A stretch of DNA of 64,000 nucleotides. Source: Sulfitobacter sp. CW3 (GTDB lineage Bacteria; Pseudomonadota; Alphaproteobacteria; Rhodobacterales; Rhodobacteraceae). The position numbers were made by a program, and so were the translations under genes. The stretch spans positions 87,031-151,030 of the forward strand of contig NZ_JAHXRL010000009.1 in the NCBI RefSeq assembly GCF_019392245.1, given 5' to 3'. A model generated the notes under the pieces. That model was not told where the DNA came from. It saw only the letters and a program-made list of their open reading frames with translations, and searched no databases. Below, one piece after another: positions 16,034 to 24,561 of the stretch. The number at the start of each line of letters is the position of its first letter. Position 1 is the stretch's first letter.

Positions 16034-16849
16034 TTAATCAGCACTGAGATCGGGCAAGGTGAAATCCATGAACCGCTGCTCTTCGGCAATGGTGGCGGCA
16101 TCGATCACACCACCGGTGCCGTCGCCGACGGTTTGAATGGCTTCAAGCTGCCACATGGCAACAAGCGCAATCGCAAGTTCTGCCGTCACGCGCGTATTGA
16201 GATCGACGCTTTCTTTTAACTCATCCATGTCGTCGATAAGGCCAACGAGCCGGTCCACGCGCTCAAGCGATTGACCTGCATCGCCATAGCTATTTTGGGC
16301 GGCTGCCGAGACCAGCGCGCCAGTTGTGGCTTGGGTCGCAATCCGATTGGCACTTGCGTTCCCGCTGCTGGCCATTTCCGATAGTGTATCGTCATCAAAC
16401 CCAAGATCGGCCAGAACGCGGTCCATCTGGGTTTCGATCTCGCCTGCGCCCGACCCGGACAAACCAGAAAAGTCCCCGTTCTTGATAGCCTCGATGGTCG
16501 CGATGATATCGCCGAACTCTTGGTCGAGGAGGCCGTTAAGCTCGTCCTCCATTTGAGTGCGGATTATTTCCGGCAGTTCGGCAAGACGGGTCAGGGCCTC
16601 ATAGGTGCGTTGCAGCTCTGCGAGTTGGTCCGTGAGTGTGGCAAGCTGTTCGCGCAGCTGCGTCAGCTGCTCGTTTTGCAGGATCTCGTCTTCGATCATC
16701 TGCCGAAGCTGTTGGATATTTTGGGCGATATTCTGGGTGTCGACCACAGGAACGCCTTGCGCGAAGACCGAGGTAGGCGACGCCGCGTGGAACCCCATGG
16801 CAAGCGTGCCAACCAAAGCAGTCTTCAAAAGCCATTTGGATCTAAGCAT
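16034..16849 (-). CDS. virB5: VirB5/TrbJ-like periplasmic pilus-associated protein
   Basis: VirB5 proteins are minor components at the pilus tip. The 271-residue protein has an export signal (about 1-30, ending TSVFAQ), then a long Gln/Leu/Glu-rich helical region (about 38-110, QQLRQMIEDEILQNEQLTQLR pattern) and a second helical part after a Gly/Ser linker. This layout fits VirB5/TrbJ proteins, which share little sequence identity. The start overlaps the transglycosylase stop by one base (TAATG). The call rests on architecture and operon position. Confidence 0.82.
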   Translation of the reverse strand: MLRSKWLLKTALVGTLAMGFHAASPTSVFAQGVPVVDTQNIAQNIQQLRQMIEDEILQNEQLTQLREQLATLTDQLAELQRTYEALTRLAELPEIIRTQMEDELNGLLDQEFGDIIATIEAIKNGDFSGLSGSGAGEIETQMDRVLADLGFDDDTLSEMASSGNASANRIATQATTGALVSAAAQNSYGDAGQSLERVDRLVGLIDDMDELKESVDLNTRVTAELAIALVAMWQLEAIQTVGDGTGGVIDAATIAEEQRFMDFTLPDLSAD

Positions 16850-18009
16850 TAGTCCAACTCCTCGATTGTAAAGTTCATAAAGTTGCCTTCGGCCATGCGG
16901 GCGGAGGCTTGGGCCAATTCAACCGCGCTCAAGGCCCGTGTTCTTGCCGCTTGCAGGCGAATGCGGGCAGCGACGAGGCGCACGAGTTCAGCGCGGGCGT
17001 AGGTGTTAAGCGCCATGCTTTCCGACACGTCCTCTGTCTCGGAAATGCGCTCCACGATGTCACGGATCCGCAAGGCGGCCTGTCTGATGGCGGCAGGGGA
17101 ATTGTTTCCGTAGAAAGCAGCGCCATGCCCTGTGATCGAGAGGTTGGCATTGGCCAGTAGCGCTGGATCGATTGTTCCCAAGGCTTCGATACCGCCGATC
17201 CGGCTGAGATAGAGATTGTAGCGTTCGGGGATGACTGTGACGTAGTGTTGTGTTTCGCGGAACGGGGGCACGCCGCTGTATTCAAACACGCGGCCCGGCC
17301 CTGCATTGTAGGCGGCAAGCGCGTTGATGATGTTGCCGTCAAAGGTGTTGAGCTGCGTGGCCAAGTACCGCGCGCCGCCATGTACCTGCAAATAGGGGCT
17401 GTCATAGTATGCAGGATTGATCCCGAGGTCGCTCGCAGTGCCCGGCATGATTTGGGTCAGGCCAAATGCGCCAACGGGAGAACGCGCACCGATGGTAAAA
17501 CGACTTTCCTGCCAAATCAGTGCTTGAAGAAGGGCGCGCCATTGGACGGGAGAGAGACCGGCGCGCCCGACGCCTGCAAAGCCGCTGGTCTCTTGCGCAA
17601 CGCGGATAATGAGGTGTTCGATATTCTGGGCTGCATCGCCAAACATCTGCGTCCCTGCGGGATTGGGATCAACCTCGCCTGAGCCGTAGACGGCCTCCAC
17701 CGACCGGGCAGGATCACCACTGCCAGATTCCAAACCGGACACCATTGCGGGCAGGCCTTGGCCGCCAAAGCTTGATTGTGCATCGAGGATACGCGCCAGC
17801 GTTTCCAACTGTTCGCGTTCGATCTCGGCAATGAGTTCCTGCACAGTAAGTTTGTCGGCTTGGATCGCAAGATCGACGTCTCGATCGCCCGTCTCTACAA
17901 TATCGCGTACCGTCAGCCCACTATCATTCGTCGGCACACCTTGGGCATGCGCGAAGCTGACTGCGGTTGAGAGCAAGAACAGAAGGGCAAAACTAGACTT
18001 CAACGTCAC
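16849..18009 (-). CDS. Lytic transglycosylase with extended C-terminus (second VirB1-like enzyme)
   Basis: This enzyme cleaves peptidoglycan to make room for the secretion channel. It has an export signal (about 1-22, AVSFAHA), a helical N-terminal region, and an SLT domain (about 150-285) with catalytic Glu168 in IWQESRF, followed by GAFGLTQIMPGTASDLG and NALAAYNAGPG. A further 100-residue helical extension ends NFMNFTIEELD. That ending resembles the VirB5-like neighbour's C-terminus (RFMDFTLPDL), so the extension may be a VirB5-like or channel-binding segment. Its start overlaps the lipoprotein gene by 17 bases. Confidence 0.9.
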   Translation of the reverse strand: MTLKSSFALLFLLSTAVSFAHAQGVPTNDSGLTVRDIVETGDRDVDLAIQADKLTVQELIAEIEREQLETLARILDAQSSFGGQGLPAMVSGLESGSGDPARSVEAVYGSGEVDPNPAGTQMFGDAAQNIEHLIIRVAQETSGFAGVGRAGLSPVQWRALLQALIWQESRFTIGARSPVGAFGLTQIMPGTASDLGINPAYYDSPYLQVHGGARYLATQLNTFDGNIINALAAYNAGPGRVFEYSGVPPFRETQHYVTVIPERYNLYLSRIGGIEALGTIDPALLANANLSITGHGAAFYGNNSPAAIRQAALRIRDIVERISETEDVSESMALNTYARAELVRLVAARIRLQAARTRALSAVELAQASARMAEGNFMNFTIEELD

Positions 18010-18178
18010 CCTCCGACCCGTTCATAGGGGTAAAGATGCAATCTGGTGTGACCGGAGCAACCGGCTCGGCCGGGGCGACAGCAGCGCGGAACGTAAAGCA
18101 ATCGGCTTGAGGTTCTTGATACTGTGCGCAGGAGGCGAGCATACCGAGTGCGGTGAAAAGGATTAATATGCGTGTCAT
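17993..18178 (-). CDS. Small lipoprotein, VirB7 candidate
   Basis: The 61-residue protein has a lipoprotein signal MTRILILFTALGMLASC with lipobox LASC (Cys17), then a short Pro/Ala-rich mature part containing two more cysteines. VirB7 proteins are small outer-membrane lipoproteins that stabilise VirB9 through disulfides, and no other VirB7 candidate is present. ATG 18178 overlaps the virB4 stop as ATGA. Its position between virB4 and the transglycosylase differs from the usual virB6-virB7-virB8 order, so VirB7 identity is a reasoned guess. Confidence 0.75.
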   Translation of the reverse strand: MTRILILFTALGMLASCAQYQEPQADCFTFRAAVAPAEPVAPVTPDCIFTPMNGSEGDVEV

Positions 18179-20565
18179 GTGAGTCTCCAAAAATCTGGAC
18201 GTTCGCGGTAGTCAGCACCAACAAGGGCTTCGCCTTTTTCCATGCCGCCAAGGATGGTGAGGTTGTGGCCGAGTGCGCTGAGGTCGGCATCAACAACGAT
18301 GGACCCTTGATCGTCGCGAATAAGCGCAAGTCGTGAATTGCTGCCTGTGTTCAGCAACACGTCGAGTTCTTTCTCAAATAGGTTCAGCATGGCGTAGTCA
18401 GACGCATGGGCGCGGATGTTGGGTAGCAGGATTTGCGTCGGCACCGCTTCAACGATGGTCTTGCCGGTGCGCGTGCGTTCCAACTGGCTGGCATACTGCG
18501 TCATCATCACAGCTACGGTGTTTTGCTTGCGCGCCGTCACCAGCCAATTCGAAAGCCGTTCGGCAAAGTAGGCGTTGTCGAGGGCTTTCCAGGCCTCATC
18601 GATGATGATGATCGTGGGTCGGCGGTCTTCAATCTCACGCTCAACGCGGCGGAACAGATAGCTGAGGACGGCCATGCGTTCCTTCTCAGACTCAGAGTCG
18701 AGAATGCCAGTAAGATCAAACCCGACCACATCTCCCTCGAGAGAAAACGTATCTTCCAAGGATTGGCCAAATATCCAGCCATAGCGACCATCGCTGGTCC
18801 ACTCGAGCAGGCGTTGGTGCAAATCGCCGCCATCATCGGTGGAGACAAAGAGCGAGGCAAAGTCCTTCCAATTGCGCAAAGCTGGATCTGTGGCGTTCGC
18901 GTTCTGGCGCACAACCTCTTGGATACGGTTGGTTTGAACGGGCGTTAGCGGCTTGTCCGCACGGTAGAGTAGGGTGGCCAGCCAGTCCGAGAGCCAAGCC
19001 GTGCCGCGATCGTCAACTTCTGTCCAAAGCGGATTGAGGCCGGAGGCTTGTCCAGCTTTCAAAGCCGCATAGCTGCCCCCGTTGGCGCGGACAGCCATCT
19101 CCATACCAAGTCGGTAATCAAAGACGAAGATCCGCGCGCCTGCTCGACGGGCTTGGGTCATGAGGAAGGCGGAAAGGACGGATTTGCCCGATCCCGGCCG
19201 TCCCATGATTAAGGTGTGTCCACTGGTAGGTTCTTTGTCTGGGCTGCCTTGCTCATGATAGGAGAACCGATAGGCACTTTGCTCGGGCGTCGGCAGCATG
19301 GTGATGACTTTGCCCCAAGGCACGTCGCCCGCCTCTTTCCCGAGTTGCGTGCGATGAAACGCTGCAAAATCTGCAAAGTTGCGGTTGGTGATGGCACTGG
19401 CGCGCACGCGCTTGGGTTGGTTGCCGGGGTGTTGGCTGAGATAATGCGCTTTTGCCGCGACCCGCTCGCCCATCATCTTCACGCCTTCAGCAGCGGCGGC
19501 GTTGACGATCTCGGCGCTCAGGGTCTGCAGCTCATCAAGCGTGTCGCAGAAGATCGTCACGACCATGTGGTGCTCGCCGAAGCTTTGGCGTTTGGCTTCA
19601 AGATCATCAGCGGCGATGTCCAGCGCTTCCATCAGTGACAAGGCGGCGTCCTGTGACGCCTGCATCTGCCGTTTCTGGCGCTTGATCCGGCCCGCCATAA
19701 GGTTGGAATTGATTGGTGTGAATGAATGGGTGACGATCATGTCGACTGGCAGGTTCAGCATGTCGAACATCGTGCAGGATGTGGCCTCGGAATATTCGCC
19801 GATGGTGAAACTTTTGCCGTAGCGATGGCCAACGACGCCTTCGGATAGCTCGAAGTGATCCTCTAAAAACGTCACACGGGTGTTGGCCACGTTGAACGAT
19901 AGGAAACCGTAGGTGCTGGCTGGAAAGAGCGGCAGTTCCTGACCGGTATTGAGCGCCCCGAGGAACCCAACCAGTTCACCAGACTTCGCAGGCAACACGC
20001 GCGGTTTGAGATCGGCCAGCCCCGAGGCAAAGACATTCACGGCCTCGTTCAGCCGTCGAAGGCGTTTTTGTGTTTCTTCTTTGAAGCGCTCAGGTGCGCT
20101 GCGATTGAGAAACGGAAGAAAACTCTTGGATGGCGGACGGTGCATGACTGTGAGCGTCAGTGTTTTGTCGCGCAGCCCGCTGGTTGCCAGCTTCTTGCGC
20201 CACTGGCGATCCACTTCGCCTGCAAAGCTCTCGGCGCGCACGGGTTCAAGCTCCGGCGCAATCGCCTTTGAGACCTTATGGACATAATAGCTGAATTCTG
20301 GACCCAGCTGCGCGACGATACGGGCAAACAGGGAGGTGACCTTGTCGAGGTAGGCATCATCGGTTGTATAACTGTTGACCCCGTCCAGTCGTATACATTG
20401 GAACAATTCGTTCACCCGCGTGCGCACCGTTTGGTCATCGACCAAGCTGACATAGGGCAGCATATGCGCGAGGCGCGTTTCACGCGCGAACCAGGTCGGC
20501 GTCAAAGTGCGGGTATCGAGGGCTTCGTCGCTGGTTTCATCACGGGGCATAGCTGTCGCCGCCAT
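18175..20565 (-). CDS. virB4: VirB4 conjugation ATPase
   Basis: VirB4 is the largest ATPase of the channel, needed for pilus biogenesis and substrate transfer. The 796-residue protein has the CagE/TrbE N-terminal domain, Walker A GRPGSGKS (about 455-462) and Walker B IIIIDEAWKAL (about 650-660), followed by ARKQNTVAVMMTQ. Its start overlaps virB3 by 26 bases; an in-frame ATG at 20550 would shorten the overlap. Its stop overlaps the lipoprotein start as ATGA. Length and motifs are typical. Confidence 0.95.
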   Translation of the reverse strand: MAATAMPRDETSDEALDTRTLTPTWFARETRLAHMLPYVSLVDDQTVRTRVNELFQCIRLDGVNSYTTDDAYLDKVTSLFARIVAQLGPEFSYYVHKVSKAIAPELEPVRAESFAGEVDRQWRKKLATSGLRDKTLTLTVMHRPPSKSFLPFLNRSAPERFKEETQKRLRRLNEAVNVFASGLADLKPRVLPAKSGELVGFLGALNTGQELPLFPASTYGFLSFNVANTRVTFLEDHFELSEGVVGHRYGKSFTIGEYSEATSCTMFDMLNLPVDMIVTHSFTPINSNLMAGRIKRQKRQMQASQDAALSLMEALDIAADDLEAKRQSFGEHHMVVTIFCDTLDELQTLSAEIVNAAAAEGVKMMGERVAAKAHYLSQHPGNQPKRVRASAITNRNFADFAAFHRTQLGKEAGDVPWGKVITMLPTPEQSAYRFSYHEQGSPDKEPTSGHTLIMGRPGSGKSVLSAFLMTQARRAGARIFVFDYRLGMEMAVRANGGSYAALKAGQASGLNPLWTEVDDRGTAWLSDWLATLLYRADKPLTPVQTNRIQEVVRQNANATDPALRNWKDFASLFVSTDDGGDLHQRLLEWTSDGRYGWIFGQSLEDTFSLEGDVVGFDLTGILDSESEKERMAVLSYLFRRVEREIEDRRPTIIIIDEAWKALDNAYFAERLSNWLVTARKQNTVAVMMTQYASQLERTRTGKTIVEAVPTQILLPNIRAHASDYAMLNLFEKELDVLLNTGSNSRLALIRDDQGSIVVDADLSALGHNLTILGGMEKGEALVGADYRERPDFWRLT

Positions 20566-20818
20566 GAATTTGCCTGTTTCGGGTGGGGGGTGTTTCCTGC
20601 AGCGCCGTCATCATCACGTCGATGAAGCGGGGATCCCAATCGGCCGCTTTCCATAGGAGGGGATAGAGCACGATCGCAACCCCAAGGATCACGATGTGCT
20701 GGACCCATACGAACAGCAGCACCGATCCAAAGAGCCAGACCATCGCATACATGATGGGCAGGCCCAAAAGCTTGGGCGGACGCACGAGGCCGAGGAAGAG
20801 AGGAGAGCGCTCAGCCAT
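20540..20818 (-). CDS. virB3: VirB3 inner-membrane protein
   Basis: VirB3 is a small inner-membrane protein that works with VirB4 in pilus assembly. The 92-residue protein begins MAERSPLFLGLVRPPKLLGL, and the LxRPP segment before the first helix is typical of the family. Two hydrophobic helices follow (about 19-37 and 41-57). ATG 20818 lies 5 bases after the virB2 stop; the longer reading in the same frame runs back through virB2. It overlaps the virB4 start by 26 bases. Confidence 0.9.
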   Translation of the reverse strand: MAERSPLFLGLVRPPKLLGLPIMYAMVWLFGSVLLFVWVQHIVILGVAIVLYPLLWKAADWDPRFIDVMMTALQETPPTRNRQIHGGDSYAP

Positions 20819-20823
20819 TGTTG

Positions 20824-21114
20824 CTATCCTGCAAATACGGCTGCGACGATTGTGGGGGCTGCCGCAACACCAGCGATGCCAACCAGAACCCAAAGCGCTT
20901 GCCGCAGATCGATGATGTTGAAGAACCAGCTGAGGAACACCCCTAAGACGGCCAGCGTGGCGATCACGACGCCAAGTGGGCCGGTCAGAGCATCGACGAT
21001 GCCCTGTAGCAAACTTTGAATTGGGGAGAGGTCGATGCTTTGCGCAATTGCAGGGTCTGCGATCAGTAAGAAAAGCGCCAATGATGCCGCGAAAGCGCGT
21101 GTAACATGTCTCAT
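20824..21114 (-). CDS. virB2: VirB2 major pilin
   Basis: VirB2/TrbC pilins build the conjugative pilus. The 96-residue prepilin has a signal peptide (about 1-24, FLLIADPAIAQ) and a mature part of two hydrophobic helices (about 44-63 and 70-95) separated by a short polar turn (NIIDLRQA). Size and topology match the family. The start overlaps the transglycosylase stop as ATGA, and virB3 follows 5 bases after the stop. Confidence 0.9.
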   Translation of the reverse strand: MRHVTRAFAASLALFLLIADPAIAQSIDLSPIQSLLQGIVDALTGPLGVVIATLAVLGVFLSWFFNIIDLRQALWVLVGIAGVAAAPTIVAAVFAG

Positions 21115-21803
21115 GGGTTTGTTCCTTCCAGTCGAGCGACCACCGCCATGACGCGGGCCACATGATTTTGGGTTTCTCGGTAAGGGGGGATGCCGTTGTA
21201 CTGCCGCACGGCGTCGGGGCCGGCGTTGTAGGCTGCCAATGCAAGACGCGGATCGCCGAATAGCTCCAGCATCATGGCAAGATAGCGGGCGGAACCATCG
21301 AGGTTCTGCAGCGGATCACGCGGATCGACACCAAGATCGCGGGCGGTTGCAGGCATCAGCTGTCCAAGGCCAATGGCACTAGCGCTGGAAACGGCACTCT
21401 GACGGTAAGCGCTTTCGATTTCTATGTTGGCGCGGAAGAGAACGAGCCAGTCTGAAACCGAAAGTCCCGCGCTGCGCAAACCGGTATGGCTGCCATAACG
21501 TAGCGCTGTGGCCTCAATCGCCGTAAGAACATCCGCACGGGGCAGGGGAGCACGCGGCGCGATGGCGGCTATGCGGATTTCTTCTGTTGTTGGGACAACA
21601 TCAGGTTCATCAAATATAGCCAGCGCATCGGCCGCCGAGCCTTGGCCTACGCCGTCGTTGTAATTCCGTGCAAAGCTGTTTTGGGATTGCGTGGCGGTCA
21701 GTGAGCCGTCGCTCTCCATGACCAGAACCATTTGGGCTGAAGCAGGTGGTGCAAGCAGCCAAATGAAGAGAAGGCTAGTCGCTGCCGCCTTTAACGGGTG
21801 CAT
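21111..21803 (-). CDS. virB1: VirB1-type lytic transglycosylase
   Basis: VirB1 opens the peptidoglycan for assembly of the secretion channel. The 230-residue protein has an export signal (about 1-24, WLLAPPASAQ), a short linker, and an SLT domain (about 90-225) with catalytic Glu130 in IEIESAY, then AIGLGQLMPATARDLG and ALAAYNAGPDA. ATG 21803 is chosen because it starts the signal peptide; the same frame extends upstream through the neighbouring gene. It sits directly before virB2, the classic virB1 position. Confidence 0.9.
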   Translation of the reverse strand: MHPLKAAATSLLFIWLLAPPASAQMVLVMESDGSLTATQSQNSFARNYNDGVGQGSAADALAIFDEPDVVPTTEEIRIAAIAPRAPLPRADVLTAIEATALRYGSHTGLRSAGLSVSDWLVLFRANIEIESAYRQSAVSSASAIGLGQLMPATARDLGVDPRDPLQNLDGSARYLAMMLELFGDPRLALAAYNAGPDAVRQYNGIPPYRETQNHVARVMAVVARLEGTNP

Positions 21804-22128
21804 TGAGCTTATGCGTGGTCCGCTGCCCTTCTTCGAGCGGGACATCGGCATGCGAGAAGCCGATACCAACAAGGAAAGACACAACACCCGTGATGGTTTT
21901 GAATTCGCGGATTTTGATATCGTTGTGAGTTGTGCGGGTCCGAGCCGTGACCAATAGCTTTTCCACACCGTCGTCAGAAACGGCACGCATAATCCAGATG
22001 CCGTAATAGCTCGGACCTTTCTTGTGCGCAGATTCCTGGCACAAGATTTCGGCGCTATAGCCGCTTTCCACAAGTTCGCGGAATCTAGCCTCCGTGACCA
22101 CATTTGGTGCTTCGACTTCCCAGTTCAT
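21775..22128 (-). CDS. Unknown protein at the head of the VirB operon
   Basis: The protein of about 117 residues begins MNWEVEAPNVVTEARFRELV and has a single hydrophobic segment near the C-terminus (TGVVSFLVGIGFS), followed by a polar tail. I recognise no family. It overlaps the virB1 start by 29 bases and is the first gene of the secretion operon, so it could be a regulator or accessory factor. A GTG at 22140 is an alternative start, 12 bases upstream in the same frame. Confidence 0.65.
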   Translation of the reverse strand: MNWEVEAPNVVTEARFRELVESGYSAEILCQESAHKKGPSYYGIWIMRAVSDDGVEKLLVTARTRTTHNDIKIREFKTITGVVSFLVGIGFSHADVPLEEGQRTTHKLNAPVKGGSD

Positions 22129-22311
22129 GGCTCGGCTCACGCTTTCTCAAAAGGCGTAACGCTGGGCATTTCTACTTGAAGCCCAGAGGTACGATAGTAT
22201 ATTATAATCCGCAAGATATATTTATGTGTTGCGGCTGTACTGTGGTTGCGCACCCATTAGGCATGCAGAGTGGATTCTTTCAAGGTTACATGGTCGTTTT
22301 GGCGCAGTCGT
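22129..22311. promoter_or_regulatory. Divergent promoter region of the VirB operon
   Basis: This spacer separates the leftward VirB operon from a rightward secreted-protein gene and is AT-rich around 22195-22220. It contains TATAAT at 22203-22208 and, on the other strand, ATTATAATATACTATC, both possible -10 elements. A perfect CTGGGC-N13-GCCCAG inverted repeat lies at 22162-22186 and could be an operator. No -35 box fits well by eye, so the promoters remain tentative. Confidence 0.4.
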
Positions 22312-22590
22312 ATGCAGCAAAATCGCTGTGTGCTCGTTATCGTGTCTCTCATGTTTCTAGCCGATAGTGCGTTAGCAGAAACCTGTTTTGCGCCCTCACG
22401 GCCTTTCGTGCCGAACGACCCGCAAGCTGCTCAAGAATACGCAGACCTCATCCGGAACGACTTTGAGGCCTACATTCAGGACATTCAGAGCTATTTCCGC
22501 TGCCTTGACAGCGAAAGGGCACGCGCGTTTCAGGAAGCGCGTGAAGTTAGCGAAGAATATGGGCGGTTCTTGGGGTTGGTTGAACGTTAG
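22312..22590 (+). CDS. Small secreted protein of unknown function
   Basis: From ATG 22312 the 92-residue protein has a clear signal peptide (MQQNRCVLVIVSLMFLADSA, cut before ETCFAPS) and an acidic helical mature part (LIRNDFEAYIQDIQSYFRCL) with two cysteines that may pair. An in-frame GTG at 22270 would place 14 extra residues before the signal, so it is not preferred. It is transcribed away from the VirB operon. I recognise no family; a periplasmic role linked to conjugation is a guess from position. Confidence 0.65.
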   Translation: MQQNRCVLVIVSLMFLADSALAETCFAPSRPFVPNDPQAAQEYADLIRNDFEAYIQDIQSYFRCLDSERARAFQEAREVSEEYGRFLGLVER

Positions 22591-22623
22591 CCTTGCCCGC
22601 CCGGCGGTGGAAATGGCACGCAA

Positions 22624-22836
22624 TCAAATTCTAGGCTTAAGAAGTTCTTGCGCCTCAATATCCAATGCCTCCGCAATCGCTTCGACCATATCGATCGACG
22701 CGGCATGCTTTGCGTTCTCGATCTTGCCAATATAGCCGCGATCAATGTCTGCGCGATGTGCAAGGGTTTCTTGGCTGAACCCCTTGGATCGGCGCGCCTC
22801 CTGAATATTTAGACCAAGTTGTATCCGTAGCTTCAT
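22624..22836 (-). CDS. XRE-family helix-turn-helix regulator
   Basis: This 70-residue DNA-binding protein consists almost entirely of the Cro/CI-type helix-turn-helix (about residues 8-62: IQEARRSKGFSQETLAHRAD, then YIGKIENAKHAASIDMVEAIAEAL). ATG 22836 is chosen because it gives the compact family length. The frame stays open to 22962, but that stretch reads as non-conserved sequence and overlaps the likely promoter. It could control the adjacent conjugation genes; the target is unknown. A short dyad at 22883-22901 is a candidate autoregulatory site. Confidence 0.82.
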   Translation of the reverse strand: MKLRIQLGLNIQEARRSKGFSQETLAHRADIDRGYIGKIENAKHAASIDMVEAIAEALDIEAQELLKPRI

Positions 22837-23188
22837 GCCAAAGGCAGAGCCCGGATGTAGAGTATTTAACCACGCAATATATTCTACATTCGTATGGTAG
22901 ACTATTGTCTTCGGCTGGTAATTTCCCGAATAGGGGTCCAGCGCCATGATAGGCGAGTACAAAGTGGAGATTGCACGTGAGGGTTGGGCATGAATTTTGA
23001 CAACGCCATTTTATCAAACGAGGCCGAAGTACCTCTCAGGATTCATGATCAAAAGCATTCAAGTCGAGGCGGTCTCCAGCCAGCGAATTTCTCGCGCCAC
23101 CGCTCTTAGGTAACCTCTCAAACCCACGAAACCAAGCAGTTTTCTGGCATCCCGACATCCGGCCAGCAAGTCCAAAGTGAATTAGATA
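22837..23188. other. 352-base spacer with the XRE promoter and no clear gene
   Basis: A dyad TCTAC-N9-GTAGA (22883-22901) lies about 47 bases before the XRE start. The rest shows only short ORFs. One on the minus strand, about 37 codons near 23040-23170 (containing DARKLLGFVGL), has no good start and matches nothing I know. This is the transition zone from conjugation genes to cargo. Confidence 0.45.
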
Positions 23189-23440
23189 GTGACCCATTTT
23201 AACGAAGAAGCATCACCCATTGCTCGGCTGATTGGACCCGATGGCAAGCACACGGTTGGTTGGGTGTACGCCTGGGAGATTTCTGAGCTGTCGATCCTTT
23301 GGATTGGCAAGAAAGGCGCCGCCGCGTTCATTGATCCTGAATTATGCCCAGAGGTGATAGCGAGGGCCAAAAAAACGTCACCAGTAGATGTGATTGCCCT
23401 TCTTGGCGTTCTTCGAAAGCCGTCAAGCAATAGCAGCTGA
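23189..23440 (+). CDS. Hypothetical 83-residue protein
   Basis: The frame begins at GTG 23189 and encodes a soluble, mixed alpha/beta protein (MTHFNEEASPIARLIGPDGK, then WVYAWEISELSILWIGKKG). Its amino-acid composition looks like real protein, and the opposite-strand ORF looks less natural. I know no family for it. The SD sequence is weak. It stands alone between the XRE gene and the catabolic cluster. Confidence 0.5.
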   Translation: MTHFNEEASPIARLIGPDGKHTVGWVYAWEISELSILWIGKKGAAAFIDPELCPEVIARAKKTSPVDVIALLGVLRKPSSNSS

Positions 23441-23663
23441 TAGTGGGCTAGCTGATTGAAAGAGAACCAAATTCGCAAAAGCGCACACATGTTAGGTTTG
23501 CTGGCGGAGGTCCTCGTAAACAAGCATGGGTAACGGTCAGAAAGATCGGCAAGTGCCGTCTGTGCCATCAATGCATCTCCATCTGCCTGTTCACTGTCCC
23601 ATCATGTCGGAGCGCCAAGGCCGGGGCAATTTTTAGAGGTGCCCTTTTGAGGGTCCATTGGAA

Positions 23664-24065
23664 TCAGACCAACAGAAAGTGGAATAGGCCCTTTGCGACT
23701 GGCTTTCCCTCATCTTCGAGCCAGGCAATGGTTTCGACGCTTGCCATTCGCCGACCTTTACGCGAGACCGTGGCGCGTGTGTTCAACGTGCCCGGCAGCC
23801 CGGGTCGAAGATAGTCAACGGTCAGATTGATCGGTTTCGATGGAGGTGATTCTAGATCATCCAACACGGTCAACGAGGCAATTGCTTCCATAAAACTTGC
23901 AATTATCCCGCCATGATATGTATCAAGTACGGGGTTGCCTATGTGTCGCTGTTCGAATGGCATACGTGCCACAAAATGCGTGTCGTTGGCTTCAGTTACT
24001 GAAAAACCCAAGTGACGGAAGAACGGCACACGATCACATCGCGCCTGTATGTCGCTGAGCTTCAT
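23664..24065 (-). CDS. PaaI-type hot-dog thioesterase 1
   Basis: This acyl-CoA thioesterase probably releases CoA from dead-end or overflow intermediates. The 133-residue hot-dog protein has the family core HIGNPVLDTYHGGIIASFMEAIASLTVLD (about residues 41-69), where the HGG segment contacts the thioester and the nearby acidic residue (Glu60 in FMEA) is in the catalytic position, followed by NLTVDYLRPG. The start overlaps a second PaaI-type gene by 4 bases (ATGA). The pair is the last part of the leftward operon starting at 28679. Confidence 0.88.
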   Translation of the reverse strand: MKLSDIQARCDRVPFFRHLGFSVTEANDTHFVARMPFEQRHIGNPVLDTYHGGIIASFMEAIASLTVLDDLESPPSKPINLTVDYLRPGLPGTLNTRATVSRKGRRMASVETIAWLEDEGKPVAKGLFHFLLV

Positions 24066-24550
24066 CCGCCTGGGCCTCCTGTATTCATTTTATCCAACAA
24101 ACTGCCCTTTCCGCGTGTCAGGGCAAAGGTTGCCGATCCTCGGGCGACCTCTTCGCAATCAGCGGTGTCAAACCAGATTTTTCCGGTTCCGAATGCGATG
24201 TGTCGGGTCTGCCGATAGCAATCGGCAAACACAATGACGTCGGCACGCGAACTTGCCGGGCGCAGATAGTCGACACGCAGATCGAGGGTTGCCATTGTCT
24301 GGACGTCGTCGATCGCCAGAAAGTTGGCTAGCCCAAAGGCGCTGTCCAGGAGTGCTGTCAGGACACCGCCGTGCAACATTGTGCCTTCTTCATCCAAACA
24401 GAAATCTGGGTTGAATGGCATCCGTATTTCAACGCCTTGCCGGTCGGCGCGTTCGATCTTTAAGTCCATCTCGGCGATCAGGCCCTTGGCCCTCGAATTC
24501 CAGACGCTTGCGATCATCGCAAACCGTTCTGCATCTTTGGTATCACTCAT
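24062..24550 (-). CDS. PaaI-type hot-dog thioesterase 2
   Basis: This second thioesterase of the tandem has 162 residues with the core LDEEGTMLHGGVLTALLDSAFGLANF, where HGG and the following Asp are the usual active-site elements, and then LDLRVDYLRPA. The tandem suggests a heteromeric enzyme or two substrate ranges. It starts 11 bases after the crotonase stop and is coupled to the next gene by ATGA. A role in recycling CoA from branched acyl intermediates is inferred from the operon. Confidence 0.88.
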   Translation of the reverse strand: MSDTKDAERFAMIASVWNSRAKGLIAEMDLKIERADRQGVEIRMPFNPDFCLDEEGTMLHGGVLTALLDSAFGLANFLAIDDVQTMATLDLRVDYLRPASSRADVIVFADCYRQTRHIAFGTGKIWFDTADCEEVARGSATFALTRGKGSLLDKMNTGGPGG

Positions 24551-24561
24551 TGCAGCATGCC

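Noticed and set aside
23481..23496. Half-site resembling the TetR-type operator (CA-TGTTAGG)
   Set aside because: Only one arm matches (left arm 4 of 7 bases), it is not upstream of a gene in a useful orientation, and single arms are expected by chance.
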